DNA from: Vigna angularis
Taxonomy: Eukaryota; Streptophyta; Magnoliopsida; Fabales; Fabaceae
Length of the DNA: 64,000 bases
Assembly (NCBI RefSeq): GCF_016808095.1
Contig: NC_068973.1
Location: 15,682,501 to 15,746,500, forward strand
Direction: 5' to 3'
Positions 24,424 to 36,207 of this stretch are shown here, piece by piece; within the stretch, counting starts at the first letter, position 1, and every line of letters begins with the position of its first letter. Position numbers and translations under genes: made by a program. Below the pieces are notes generated by a model that was given only the letters and a program-made list of their open reading frames with translations, was not told where the DNA came from and did no database searches.

Positions 24424-25558
24424 TTGTTAAAGACAAGTTGGTGTGATGAATTTAAAAAGAACACTAACTTAAAAATTTCAAACTGAACATTATGGTGTCA
24501 GGCTCGTGACGTTAAACAAGCACTTACTGGGAGGCAACCCAGTGTTTTTGAGAACTTTTAATTTGGTTTTGTTTGATATGCTTTATTTTTGGGGATGTGT
24601 TTGTGGATGTGTTTGTGAATTTATGGTTTAATGTGTATTTAATTATTTTAAGTGTGAGATGTTATGCTTGAGTGGGAAAGCATTGAAAGAACTAAAAATT
24701 TGAAAAATCAAGAGTTGAAACTGAGGGATCTTACCTAAAAACACTTAACAAAAGCAAGAAAAGAGGGGAGAAATAGTTCCGTGTCGCGCTGAGCGCCCCT
24801 CAAAAGGGCACTGAGCTGTTTGGTTTTATGGGTTTTTTAAGCTCAGCGTCATTAGGCCCACTTCACTCTTTTAACCCTAATAGGCGCGATTCTTCCCTCA
24901 CTTCTCATTCCCTCACTTTCCAACCACCAAAAAGCCTTGATTAGGGTTCCCTACTACTAACCCCTTTCATCTTTTCTCCAAAAATCACCCTCTCCACCAT
25001 TCTTTGCTTCATTCCATTCACAAAGTTTGGGGTTTGTGTGGTTGCAGTGGCCATTGTGCAGAGAATCCCTAAGTTTCCACTAGCTCTTGTGCATATTTTG
25101 AAACATTTGGAACTCCACTCATGTAAGCATCTTGCACTTTAAATTTTTAACTCTTGATAGTTTTTGATTCTTGAGGTTTTTGCATGATTAGTGGTAGATC
25201 TGTTGAATAAACTGTTGCTGGATGGATTATTGATGACCATTGCACTGTGGAAAGTGTGTGTATGGTGCATTTTTGCTAGCAAAGGCCGTGAGGGTTTTTC
25301 TGACATGGCGCTGAGGGCTCACTAAGGGGCGCTCAACGCCGGTGCGACTGTTGTATGGGTGTGTTTTGGTGATTTTGGTCATGTGCAGGTACAACTGAGG
25401 GCCCTTTGATTCGCTCTCAGCGTTGGAGGAAGAGGCTGTTTATGTTGATAAGTGTTGAGATGATAGGATGGTTATGTTGGCTAGTGAGGATGTGTTAAAA
25501 TGCATAGTTATTATGGAACATTCATTAGTAGAATATTGTGTCTGATTGTGGTGCAGGA
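24424..25558 (+). other. Athila-like internal spacer with conserved hairpin
   Basis: Contains ACTGGGAGGCAACCCAGT (24526-24543), a hairpin with a six-base loop, preceded by GGCTCGTGACGTTAAACAAGC. Comparable TGGGAGGCAACCCA elements occur in plant Gypsy elements between coding regions. It also holds GCGCTGAGCGCC-type blocks (24786-24800 and near 25310-25340). A GTGCAG acceptor-like site lies just before the ATG at 25559. Confidence 0.65.
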
Positions 25559-26787
25559 ATGGCCTCATCATTTGGGAAGCGTGTGAAGCACACTGCTAAT
25601 AGAGGACAAAAAATAAAGGAACATATCTACTCCAACAAATTCCTCTCACAAATGCATGAGAGGCATTTTCAGATAGTCCAGAACAGGAGGCTTTTGATGG
25701 AAAGGAAGGTGGGACTGATTCCTCTCATGGCACCTGAGTTTGAAAGAGAGCTGGGAAGGAGGCAATAGGAGAATGTAGCTTCTTACCCTTCACCAGCTAA
25801 CATAGCTGTGGTGAAGGAGTTCTACACCAATGCGAGAGGATTTGGAAACAATCATGAGGGGTATAACAGTTATGTGAGAGGGAAGAGGATTCCCTATGAT
25901 GCTGACACTATCAACAATTTCCTTGGGTTTGAATGGACTGGAGAGCAATGTTAGTTTGCTCTAGCTATGGATGAGGACATCAATTATGCTGAGGTAGAGC
26001 AAACATTGTGCATGCCAGGTGGGAGGTTTCAGAGGAACATGAATGATACACCCATCCACATCAGGAGGACTTATTTGACTCCATTGGCTAAATATTATAT
26101 GGCATTTACACATGCCAATGTTCAACCTTGCTCCCATGTGTCTATATCACTACAAACAAGGCAATATTCCTTTTTTGTGTTCTTAGAGGGTTGAATATTA
26201 ATTTGGGGCTAGTCATAGCTAATGAAATAAAACATTGTGCCCATTCTGTCAACAACAAAGCACCTTTGGGGCATCCTTCTCTTATCACCCATTTGTGCGA
26301 GTTAGCAAGGGTGAATGTCTCACACCCTCCATTTGAAAGACCTAGGAAGGAAATTGATGCTTCATACTATACCCAGTACTGCATGTTGGACGAAGCTGGA
26401 ATACCTATGTCAGCACCTCAGCCTCCAAGGGTTCACAAGAGAGTGCCACAGCCAGATCAGCAGGGACAGGCTTAGGATGCTGCTCAAGATGCTGCACTAT
26501 TCCAGATGAGAGACATGTACATGTCTCTAATGGAGTCTAGGATGGAGGCGCTGTATAGAGGCGAGCAGGCTATAATGATGAATCTGACTTCCGCCTTTCC
26601 TGAGAGGAAGTTCATGACTCAGGAAGAATTCCAGGCTTATGTTGCTTGGCCTGCAGATCCAACTCAGGATGGTGGAGGCGCTGGAGCCTCTAGTGTTGCG
26701 ACTGTGGAGGAAGATGAAGAAGAAGAGGAGGAAGATGAAGATGAAGAGGAAGATGAGGAGGATGACTCAGATGATAGTCGGGGTTGA
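25559..26787 (+). pseudogene. Putative plant transposon protein (Transposase_32-like) ORF in the Athila-like element
   Basis: From ATG 25559 (MASSFGKRVKH) the frame shows VVKEFYTNARGF, YVRGKRIPYDADTINNFLGF, RRTYLTPLAKYYMAF and, in another frame, TTNKAIFLFCVLRGLNINLG, AAGI-like spacing and LITHLCELA. This order fits the family named putative plant transposon protein, often found in plant Gypsy elements; its function is unknown. It ends in a very acidic tail (26700-26787). Stops lie at 25766, 25952 and 26474, and a frameshift near 26140. The acceptor-like GTGCAG before the ATG suggests a spliced subgenomic transcript. Confidence 0.75.
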
Positions 26788-28042
26788 TCTGTGGAGAGCA
26801 TCTACTGATGGATGCTATATTTGTTGAGAAGCATCTACTGATATGTTTGGATGGTTTGGCTATAACATGTGTGTGATGAGTAATTGTTATCTTGTGCCGC
26901 TTTATTGTGTGATTGATGTTGAGATGATGCATGGTCAAGTTTTATATACAAGTGGTTGCTCATGATTGTTAGAAACTGATGCATGATGTTAACTATGAAT
27001 AATGTGCTGGGCAGGATGTTTATCAGATTGTGGAATGTGAGTTAACCTGTGAGAGGTTGGGCTCTAGAGTTTTTGGATTGATTGAATGCTATTGCTTTGG
27101 AAGCATGATTGATTTTGCCTAAGTTCCTATGATTAAACCATTTGCTTGCTTGTTACAAATGATCAAGGCCATGTTTTTCTTCTCCCTTAGAGCCAATGTT
27201 TATAGGTGAACCCAACAAAGATCAATGTTTTTCTTTATCCTTTGCACCTTGAGCCAAAATTATAAGTTAAAAAACCCTTGTTGTAATCCTTACCTTGAGT
27301 TGAGTAGAGTATGTGTATGTGGTAATGGAGAATGGTTCAAGTTTGGGGTGGTGAGAAACCAAAAAGAACTTTGTGAAAGTCATGAAAGAAGCATTGAGCA
27401 GAAGTAAAAATAAAAGAAGAAAGAATAAGCTCAATGTAAGTGAAGTTGGGAATAAATTGAAAATTTGTTTTCTCACATAAAAAGTAAAAGAGAGATGAAT
27501 TATTCATGTGAATGAATGAATTATGCACTCTCTTAACTCAAGGAACTTTGTTGTCCAGAAAAACCAATTTTTTCTTCTTAGCCCAGCCAAGTTACAATCC
27601 TTGAAAAGTCCTTGTGATGATAACTTGCTTGTAAGTGTGTTTGATTGTGGTTAAATGAAAGGCAAAATTGATTCATGTGACATGGTGATAGTAGAGTGCA
27701 TGAGTGCACCTCACTTTTGAGTGCTTGAGTGAAACAATTTTTGAGTGAAACACTATCTTATGAGAGGATTAGTTCCATGCATTATAAGATAACATTCTTG
27801 TCTAGCTGTTAATCATTCATGAGTTTGCATGTGTTGTATGTTGGGATAATATAAGCACCATAGTGAATTTGATTGACCAATGCATCAATATATCTTGATT
27901 GAGGTTTGTATGATAAGCAGTTGTGGGTGATCACTTGTCTTGGAAGAAAGTGTTTGTTATGTGATGAACCATTGAAATGTTGTTTAGGCTGAGTTACATT
28001 TTGTTTTGCTTGAGGACAAGCAAAGTTTCAAGTTTGGGGTTG
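26788..28042 (+). other. 3' untranslated interior of the Athila-like element with purine-rich end
   Basis: Non-coding. The final bases AAGTTTGGGGTTG (28030-28042) lie where the polypurine tract belongs. The last 500 bp are repeated in inverse orientation at 63499-64000, next to another LTR of the same family. Confidence 0.75.
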
Positions 28043-29115
28043 TGATAACGATTGATTTCACCGTTATTTAAGAGTAAATTTTGATATCAAGTGAACCCTT
28101 TTTTACTTAGAAACTTGTTTGTTCTCTTGATTTTGGTTTATTTTGGGAAATAAGAAAGTTGAGGTTACACTTGAAGATTTTATCACTAAATCCCCTTTGT
28201 TTTGTAGGAAATTGGGATGAATTGGAAGAGGAGTTAAGTTGTCAAGAAATTGGAACTCATAAAGGACAGAAAGAGAACTAGAAAACAAGGTTACAGAAGG
28301 TCGGACTCACGCTTGGGCGCCCCTTTCATGACCCTCAGCGCTGGAGCTTTGCACTCACGCCTGAGCGCCCTCCATTGGACGCTGAGCGCCATCCTCTCAA
28401 AAGCACACCTGAGCGCCTAAGTAGGGGCGCTGAGAGGTGGAAACGTTGGCTCATGACCCAATTCAACCCTATTTAAGGATTAGCTCGACCTAGAGAGGAG
28501 ATGTCTTGACAGAATTAACACAAATTCATATTTTCTTCAATTCTCTAGAGGCAGAAGTGGATGCGGAAGCTCTCCTTTTCAGTTTTTAGTGTTTTTCTAT
28601 CTTTTTCATTCCATTGTTGATCTAGTTCCCATGACGATGGGGAACTAAACATTAATTGTTGCTGGGGGAAGATGTAACTTTATGAACTCTCATGTATTTC
28701 AATTGGTCTTAATTATATATGCTTCTTTCATTAATTGTTAGGGTAATTCTTATTTACTCAATGCTTGTTATGTTTAACTCATTCATGGCATGATGTATGA
28801 TTTGCATGAGTATTGGGAGGTATCTTACAATTCATGTTCTAGAGGATTGCTCCCAAAAACAGTATTGCTCAGGGATGGGGATATGAGTTTTGGTCATCTT
28901 AAGCTCCTAATCGTAATGCATAATTAATTTTTAGGAATGCAAGGGATTGTGGTCTAGTAATTAAGGATAGACTTTCTTCGCCGAGGGATCGGGTTTTAAG
29001 TAATTTAGAGAGTGATGTTAACAATTGAATGAAGAAGATAAATTCATATATGCATGAGAGTAAACTAGGTGAAATTTAAACCCCAACAACATATTCATCT
29101 CATATTCTCTTTAAC
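28043..29115 (+). repeat. 3' LTR of the Athila-like element, truncated
   Basis: Starts TGATAACGATTG and follows the 5' LTR closely until CATCTCATATTC near 29115. The last 215 bp or so (corresponding to 13115-13330) are missing, so no target duplication can be checked. Confidence 0.9.
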
Positions 29116-30110
29116 CTGTTTTAACGTTATTTGATTAAACTTCAAAACATGAGATCGTTTGTTCATATAGATAATTTTGTGTTTAACAATCTCTCCCCTT
29201 TTTACGTTTAACAAATACACATTTAAACGATGTATTCAATCTTTTAGTTCAACTTTTATTTTAAGTCTTGTGTGTCTTATAGTTTTCTCTTTTTATCTTT
29301 TGCATGTTGTTAGTGGAGGTAGTCGAAAAAATATTGGATAAATGCATATAAAGTTGTAAATAAGAAATAACTAAATAAACAGCAAAAATAAACAACACTC
29401 AGAGACATTTTTATTAAACAAATTACAAGAATGTAAACATGGACTCCTAAGATGAACTCTAAGAATCTGGAGAAACTCCCTCTGATTCTATACTATCCTA
29501 ACTTATGGTGTACTCCTCTTGAGTACATGCTCCTAGATGTTAAGGTGTCTACTCTTTGTTCTTCTTTTTCTCCCCTTATTTGATAAACATCAAAAATGAA
29601 AAAAAAATAATGAAAGAAGAGACATCATAGCTCAACGGGATTAGGGAAGGAGTAGATGCATTCCATTAGAAAGAATAGTGGAGTGATGGATACGTGGGTG
29701 AGATAGGAACTAGGGTTGAAGAGGATGTGTTGAGAAGATGAGAAGAGAAGCACGTTTAAATAGAAGAAAAAGTTAGTCATGGGCGATTGATCAGTCTCAT
29801 CAATTTAATGAGTTTCATACGAAAATATTTGAAAGATATTTATATCTCTTTGCATACCGAGAAGATTTTGAGAAGAGTGTTAATCAGTAGCGGATAAGAG
29901 TGGGAAGTGACGAAATTAAAGGTTTGTAGGGTTTCGAGGAAAAGAGAGAGATAGAGAGGGATTGGTCTTGGATAGAGAGGAGGGTGGCTTGATTGACACG
30001 TAGAAGATTTGACTGATAGAGATGGGTTTGGGCTTAGGAAATCCTAGACAACTTCTAGAGATGGGCTCACGTCTTGTCTGCTATAAGGGATATTGAGTTT
30101 GGTAAAGGAG
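29116..30110. other. Repeat-derived DNA, no gene seen
   Basis: Contains a TCTCTCCCCTTTTT pyrimidine run (29190-29203) resembling an inverted polypurine tract, so part may be the end of a minus-strand retroelement. No reading frame recognised. Confidence 0.35.
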
Positions 30111-30379
30111 AGTGCATTAAGAGAGGATTCTCTGCATTCTTGCTTGTATAAACTCTATCATTATAGTGGTTCCCTTCAACTTAGGTTAATTGAAGGAAGA
30201 TTGGATGTAGGCTTGGTCGAACCAGTATAAATACATGTGTTGATCTTTCTATCCCTTCTCTTTTACATTGTTCATATACTTGTTTGATTGCATTCTAAGA
30301 AAACTTCAAAAATTTGAAATTTTTTTTGAAAGAACAAATTTTTTAAAGAGGGAAAACCAATTCACCCACCTTTTGGTTG
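30111..30379 (+). repeat. LTR fragment, family B, 3' part
   Basis: Matches 8200-8420 in the opposite orientation, including TATAAACTCTATCATTATAG and CGAACCAGTATAAATAC (30217-30233). The 3' end ACCAATTCACCCACC resembles the family A LTR end. It abuts a Copia gag fragment. Confidence 0.6.
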
Positions 30380-30382
30380 AGA

Positions 30383-30736
30383 TAATTGGATTAAATTTTT
30401 CTACAACTTTGTTTGATCCTTTGTACGTGATGACCAAGGTGTCCCACATTTCTTTTGTTCCTTGGTAAGCATGGACCTTCTAGTATTCTTCTTCAGAGAG
30501 AGAACACATAAAAAAGTTGCAAGCCTTAATGTTTAACAAATAGTTGTTTCCATTCCTCAGTCCACTTGCTTTTTGAGATTGACTCTTCTTTTTCACCTAT
30601 AGGAATGTAGATGTCGTTCTCAACCATGCCCCCACATATCAATGTGACATGATTCAAATCATTCTTTGCTTGCACTAGTCGAACTTCTCTCCCTTGAACA
30701 AGGGAGGATGGTTGACGACATATCCTTCGTTTTCCA
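30383..30736 (-). pseudogene. Copia gag fragment
   Basis: From ATG 30736 the minus strand reads MENEGYVVNHPPLFKGEKFD, the standard Copia Gag start. After a stop and a shift it reaches KEMWDTLVITYKGSNKV (near 30395-30450), another conserved Gag block. The fragment ends at the family B LTR border. The upstream primer site at 30788-30799 shows the start is genuine. Confidence 0.75.
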
Positions 30737-30787
30737 TTTCGCATGATCGTTTTCTCGAGTCCTGCTAAGAACTAACCCGCAAGGTTA

Positions 30788-30799
30788 GCTTTCATACCA
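30788..30799 (-). other. Primer-binding site of the Copia gag fragment
   Basis: The minus strand reads TGGTATGAAAGC between the family C LTR end and Gag, close to the TGGTATCAGAGC consensus. Confidence 0.55.
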
Positions 30800-30802
30800 A
30801 TT

Positions 30803-31230
30803 AAACTACCTGAAAAACACTAGAAGGGGAGAAGGACACAAATGGTTTATAGCAGAGGTTTGTAGTTGATTTCTTTAGCTTTTATTTCAATTGTTTTTTT
30901 TTGGCATGACCTTTAGACGGTGAGATCTATATGGTTTGGTGCAATTTTTCTTAATTGACAAAGGAGTAAGTGTATTTTATAGTGATATGTCCTTTCTCTT
31001 TGCATGGGACAGATTGGTTTGAGAAAAAGAAAGCTAATTGTGAGTGATGAAAAACCAATAGGTGAAGGGATAGTTTCCCTTGGGCTCGTAATAGAGAAAG
31101 AGGGCTACACAAATTTTGGCTTTGACCATATAATATGCAGGAATGTAAATTTTAGGTTTTTTTATGCTTCTAGAGAAGATATTTTTTTCCTTCTCATTCT
31201 TTAGTTCAACAAAGGGATGTTATGAGTATC
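30803..31230 (-). repeat. Family C LTR remnant and unassigned sequence
   Basis: The first 60 bp match the family C LTR end at 11645 (CCTGAAAAACACTAGAAG). Beyond about 30870 similarity is lost and nothing else was recognised. Confidence 0.45.
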
Positions 31231-32221
31231 TTTAGTACCCTTTAAAGCATAGTTCTTCAACCTTAAATGATAGGGTTATTTTAGGAATGGAAGGAGGGTT
31301 AAGAAAGGAAGTTTGGGTCTGTTATTGGACTGAATATATCTCGAGTATTGGGGAGCATATTTTGGGCCAGTTTGGAATGTGGTGAGAGGATATTTTCAAT
31401 TATTTTTAGGTTAAGCACAACAGAGATTAAATAGAGAGTGGTCGCGTGAGTATTAAGAGACGAAAACCTAACTCTAATCCTACTTTAGCTAGAGTGTCTT
31501 TGAGAGAGTGAAAGGTTATCACATGATTACACTAGAGGTGAGTGTCGCAAGAGAAGAGAAGGTAGAGGTCGTGGTTGCTGTCAGTAGAGAGGGAAGAGCT
31601 TCAGGCTTTACTAGGAACCAAAGAACTGTTAGCACAACTCTCTAGAAAACCAAGTAAGGGGAGTTTACTCTGATTTGTTTGTTTGGTGTGTGTAATGTGT
31701 GATACTCGTGAGTGATTTTATGAGTATGTAGTGTTGTGATGATGTCTTTATGATGTTTTGGTGGTTTCTCAGTGGAACTTCTTTACTGTTTTGGCAAGGT
31801 ATAAAATGTAGGCGTTATGTCTTGAGACCTTTGTTGGTTATGATGGGGTTGTTTCATTATTTCGGGTAGAGAGGTATATTATTAGGGTATGGGTGATTGT
31901 ATTTTATGGTTTAGTTTCTACAGTTCATGTAGCTTTTGCATTGAGTTGGTTTTGTTGAGGGATGCTTATGGTTTACTTGGTGTGTGGGAAAGCTAGAAGG
32001 GTTGGAAGTTAGGCATGTGTTTGAGTTGTGAAGGTTTAAAATGATTTTTTGAGGTGTATTGCATGTGGATAGTGGATGTAATTTAGGAACAGAAGAAGTA
32101 TAGTGAATGTTTAATTTGAGGGTTACATGGGAGTAGATGAGAGAGTAACTAAGTTTTAAAACCTTGAGTGTTGTGGGGGTCGTGTGCATTGGTTGGGAAA
32201 GTCACGTTCTGCATAACCCAC

Positions 32222-33460
32222 TGTTAAGACTCCGGCAAGTGTACCGAATCGTATCAAGTAATATAAAATGGTAAGACCAAGTATCGTATCCCAAAGGACT
32301 CACGGCACTAAACAGTTGTGTAATTGCTTAACTAATTAAGACTTAAGAAGAACAATTTTTGGGAGTTTTCAATGCAAATGCAATAAAAATAAACATGAAT
32401 GCAATTTGATTAGTTGAGACTAAACACAAGAATGAATGGATGATGTTGATAATATGAGATGAGTATGTTGTTGGGGTTTAGATTTCACAAAGTTTACTCT
32501 CATGTATATACAAATTCTACTTCTTCATTAATGTCAATGTCACTCTCTAAAATACTTAAAACCCGATTCCTCGGCGAAGAAAGCCTATCCTTAACTATTA
32601 GTTCATACAATTCCTAACATTCCTAATAATTAATTCTGAAGAACAGAAGCTTAAGACCACTAGAACTCATACCCCCATTCCTGAGCAATACTGCTTCTGG
32701 GAATAATTCTTCGTATCATGAAATGTAAGATACCTTCTGGTACTCATGCAAATCATACATCATGCTAAAGAATGAGTTAAACGAAGCAAGCATTACGCAA
32801 AGAAGAATTATCCTAACAATTAATGAAAGAAGCATATATAATCAAGAATCAATTCAAAATACATGAGAGTTCAAGAGGTTACATCTTTTCCCCAACAACA
32901 AATAAGGTTTAGTGTCCTATCATCATGGAGAAACTAGATGATCAATGAAAGAATGAAAGAGTTAGAAAAACCCTAGAAAGAGAAAAGGAGAGCTGTCACA
33001 TCCCCAAATCTACCCTCAAGGAAAAGGAGAGCTGCCACATCCCCAAAATCTACCCCTAAGGGGTGAAAAATGTGTTTCTGTGCTCAAGCCATCAAAAGAT
33101 ACAATCCCTAGGACGTCCAAGTCCTTAAATAGAACATAAAAATAACAGAAAACAAGTCCAAGCCCACGAAACTGGCGCTCAGCGCCCCTAAAAGGGTGCT
33201 TGGGCGTCGTATGGGTCAAAACTGGCGCTCAGCGCCCCTAGGAGGGCACCTGGGCGCGGTGCGAGAAGAAAATTGGCACTCTGGTTGACTTTTCTGCACT
33301 CTGGTTGACTTTTCTACACTCTGATTGACTTTTCTGCACTCTGGTTGACTTTTCTGCATTCCAACTATTTGATACTTTAACTCTTCTTTCAAATAATTCC
33401 AATAGCCTACAAAATCAAGGGAATTTAGTGATAAAATCATCAAGTATAAGCTCAACTCTC
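32222..33460 (-). repeat. Athila-like LTR inserted in the Tekay-like LTR, truncated
   Basis: The plus strand starts TGTTAAGACTCCGG, the reverse complement of an Athila-like LTR end. Homologous to 12013-13330 and 62200-63498, but it stops about 115 bp before the canonical LTR start. Carries the GCGCTCAGCGCC module at 33174-33260. Confidence 0.82.
33277..33356. repeat. 20-bp minisatellite, four units
   Basis: CACTCTGGTTGACTTTTCTG repeated four times with one or two changes, inside the Athila-like LTR. Absent from the other LTR copies seen here. Confidence 0.95.
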
Positions 33461-34997
33461 TTCTTTCAAATTATTTTGTTAATTTCATGGGTCACCTTAA
33501 TGCTTAAATATGTGTGTGTGGAAATTGCATGCAAAGTGGGAATTTATGTGAATTGGTGAGGTGTAGGTGAAAGAGTTTTTGGTAGAACTTAGAAAAATAA
33601 GGGTGTGTGTTTAGTAAATAGTTGACTATTTTATTTTGGGGTGACTTGTCATTATTTTGTGCTTGCTTAATAATTGTCTTGAGAATGATGGGCATATGCG
33701 AATATTATTGGGTGGTTGTATGAGTATAAAGATTTTTATTTCTTGTGAGATTGGATTTATGTTTGTGTGGTGTCCGGTGAAGCTCCTGGAAGAGTAGTGA
33801 GAGTAGCACTGGTACTTGTCCAGTGAAGCTCTTTGAGAATAAAGTGGTGGAGAGTGTATACTTGCCCGGTGAAGCTCTAAGAGAGTGGTGGGAAGTGGTG
33901 TACTTGCCGGTGAAGCCTTCCAGAGAGTGGTGGGAAATGTCGTGGTGTGGTAAAGTGTACTGGCCCGATGAAGCTCTTTAAGAGAGTGGTGGGAAGTGAC
34001 ACTCGACCTTATGTTGTATGTGAGTAACCCAATATATAGTGAATGGTTTCAAATAAATTGGGGTATGAGTTGGTGAATGACCGAGGGAGTCTGGGTGTGA
34101 ATTGGTTACTTTGAAGAAATCATATTTTGGTTATATGATGGTGACTTGGAATTCTGATAGTGCGAGTGTTAATGATTTGATGTGTTGTCATGTAAAGATG
34201 TGTGTAGGTGTACGATGATATGTACTATTTGGAAATCTTATTCTAAGTTGATGTTGAATACTTATGTATGTTGTATGACCTATTTCTGTTAGCTCACCCT
34301 TGCATGTTTTGGTTGTGGTTTTCAATAGCAATGATCGTACTTGTACGAGAGTAGATATTGTTGCAGATGTAGCTAAAGCGGAGTTGAGCTGCAAGGTACA
34401 TGGGGGAACTATGATATTTTAATTTCAATGATAATATTTTTTAATAGAATTCTATGAACGCTTTATACTTGCATTTGATTTATGAATTTTTTAAAATTCA
34501 GTTATAATAAATGGAAGTTTTTATTTAAACTATATCTTGCAATGGTATTAGAGTTAAGTATTAAGAAGTTTTGGCAAACCTGTTGGTGGAATCCTGCCTG
34601 ACGTACCTTCTTCGGTGTTTTCTTTTTGTATTTTTACATTTTATTGTATACGTATTTTAGCTTTCGAGGAGCGTTTAAACGGTGCAAATGGAGGTTTAAT
34701 CGGTCTAATTTGAGTTTTCCCTCTTTTATAGGGATCGTTCATGATTTTAGGGTTTTCTCAAATCGATTTCGATTCTCTCGGTTCGTTTAGGGTTTCCAAC
34801 CTATCTTCTTCGATTTCTCTCTCGATCTAGAGGTTCGTCTTCATATTCCGCTGCGTTCATCTCTGGAGGAAGCTTCGAAGGAGCTCGCGACACGCACATT
34901 CGTCATCTCCTTGAAGGCTCGTTCATCACTTGTGGCATCTCAAAATTTGGGGTGTTACAATTGTAGCATATAATTAAGAATAAATTGGGTAAAGTAT

Positions 34998-36207
34998 CAT
35001 GGCACCTTAAAGATAAATCCAAGAATAGAAAATAATCAAGACCAAGAGAAGTCAATCCAAGCATAGCATGAAAAAGTGAAGAGATTTGGCTAAGCCAAGA
35101 GGAGGGAACAAGCAAAAAAATTGGATCTTGCGGTTTTCTCTATTTTTTCTACTAAAACCGCTTTGATAATTGATAAATGTTTATGATTAAAGATAATTTA
35201 GGAAAATATGTCTTAAGATATTTTATTTGATATTGTTAAATAATTACCTTATTTAACTATATCAATAAATATCAAAAGATAATATTTACCAAATCGTTTT
35301 TAATCTAGCATATGTCTTCTCAAATATTTTTAGATCACCAGAAAAAATCAAATATATTTTGAAGATATTGGATTATTTAGAAGATAATTGGAGGAAAATA
35401 CATTATTATAAAGAAGATTACAACAATAGAAAAGCCTGAAACAAAGCCCAATCCAATTTCTATATTAAGAGACTTAGGGAAACACATTAGGGGAGCTTAG
35501 GAACCCTTTGGGGGGTTCATATTTTTTCCACCCTCTTTTCTCTCATGTTCTCCACCCTCTCTTCTTCTATTTTCATGTTATTTGAACATTCCATGTAATG
35601 CGAAGCCTTTAAGGTTGATTTTACTGTGATTTCTTAATTGAATTCTGGGGATAGATGAATAAATTTGTTTGTTTTTTTTATTCTTGTTGTGATTTATTTT
35701 TATCTATATCTTTTGTTTCTTAATCAAGTAAAACTAATGATTTTTACATTATAGCAATTTAGCATGGTGTCAAATCTATATAACATATCAATCATATGAG
35801 TCCAAGGGTTTTGAATTTTATTTGAGAATTTACTTTGATTTAAGCTAGAAACTTTCATATGATTGAATGAGTTTTTGCCAATAATTGAGAATTTACTTTG
35901 ATTAGTGGTAAAAACTTTAAAAAGAATTAATAAAAAAATATACTTTGCTTAATTAGCTTTTTACTTGATATAAGAGGTAAAAGAATAGACGTGATTAGGC
36001 ATAGTAATATTTAATTGACAATGTACTTTGGTTAAATTTACTGTGATTGATCAACAAAGTTCTTGCTTTTAATTGAGAATGTACTTTGGTTAAGAGTGAG
36101 AATGCCAACAAATTAATTGAGAATTTACATTGATTAATTTGAAAATCTAAGATAATAATTAATTGAACAATAACATTTAGATAACCAATGATGAATCTTA
36201 TTTTAAA
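34998..36207 (+). repeat. Left arm of an LTR palindrome
   Basis: An LTR fragment in plus orientation, the reverse complement of 36208-37400 at roughly 85-90% by eye. It contains repeated AATTGAGAATTTACTTTGATTA units (35825-36140) and ends with ATGAATCTTATTTTAAA at the centre. Confidence 0.85.

Larger units (their letters stand above)
31231..34959 (-). repeat. Tekay/Del-like Gypsy LTR, interrupted
   Basis: The minus strand starts TGTAACACCCCAAATTTTG at 34959, the typical LTR start of chromovirus Tekay/Del elements, and shows ATGCAAGGGTGAGCTAAC near 34290-34307. A tandem set of about five diverged GGTGAAGCTCT...GAGAGTGGTGGG units lies at 33773-34000. It is split by an Athila-like LTR (32222-33460). 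The left border is uncertain. Confidence 0.6.

Noticed and set aside
26506..26787. Acidic stand-alone protein
   Set aside because: It is the C-terminal tail of the broken transposon-protein ORF, in line with the preceding frame.
33773..34000. CRISPR-like spaced repeats
   Set aside because: Units are diverged tandem copies inside a plant LTR with no constant repeat and spacer design.
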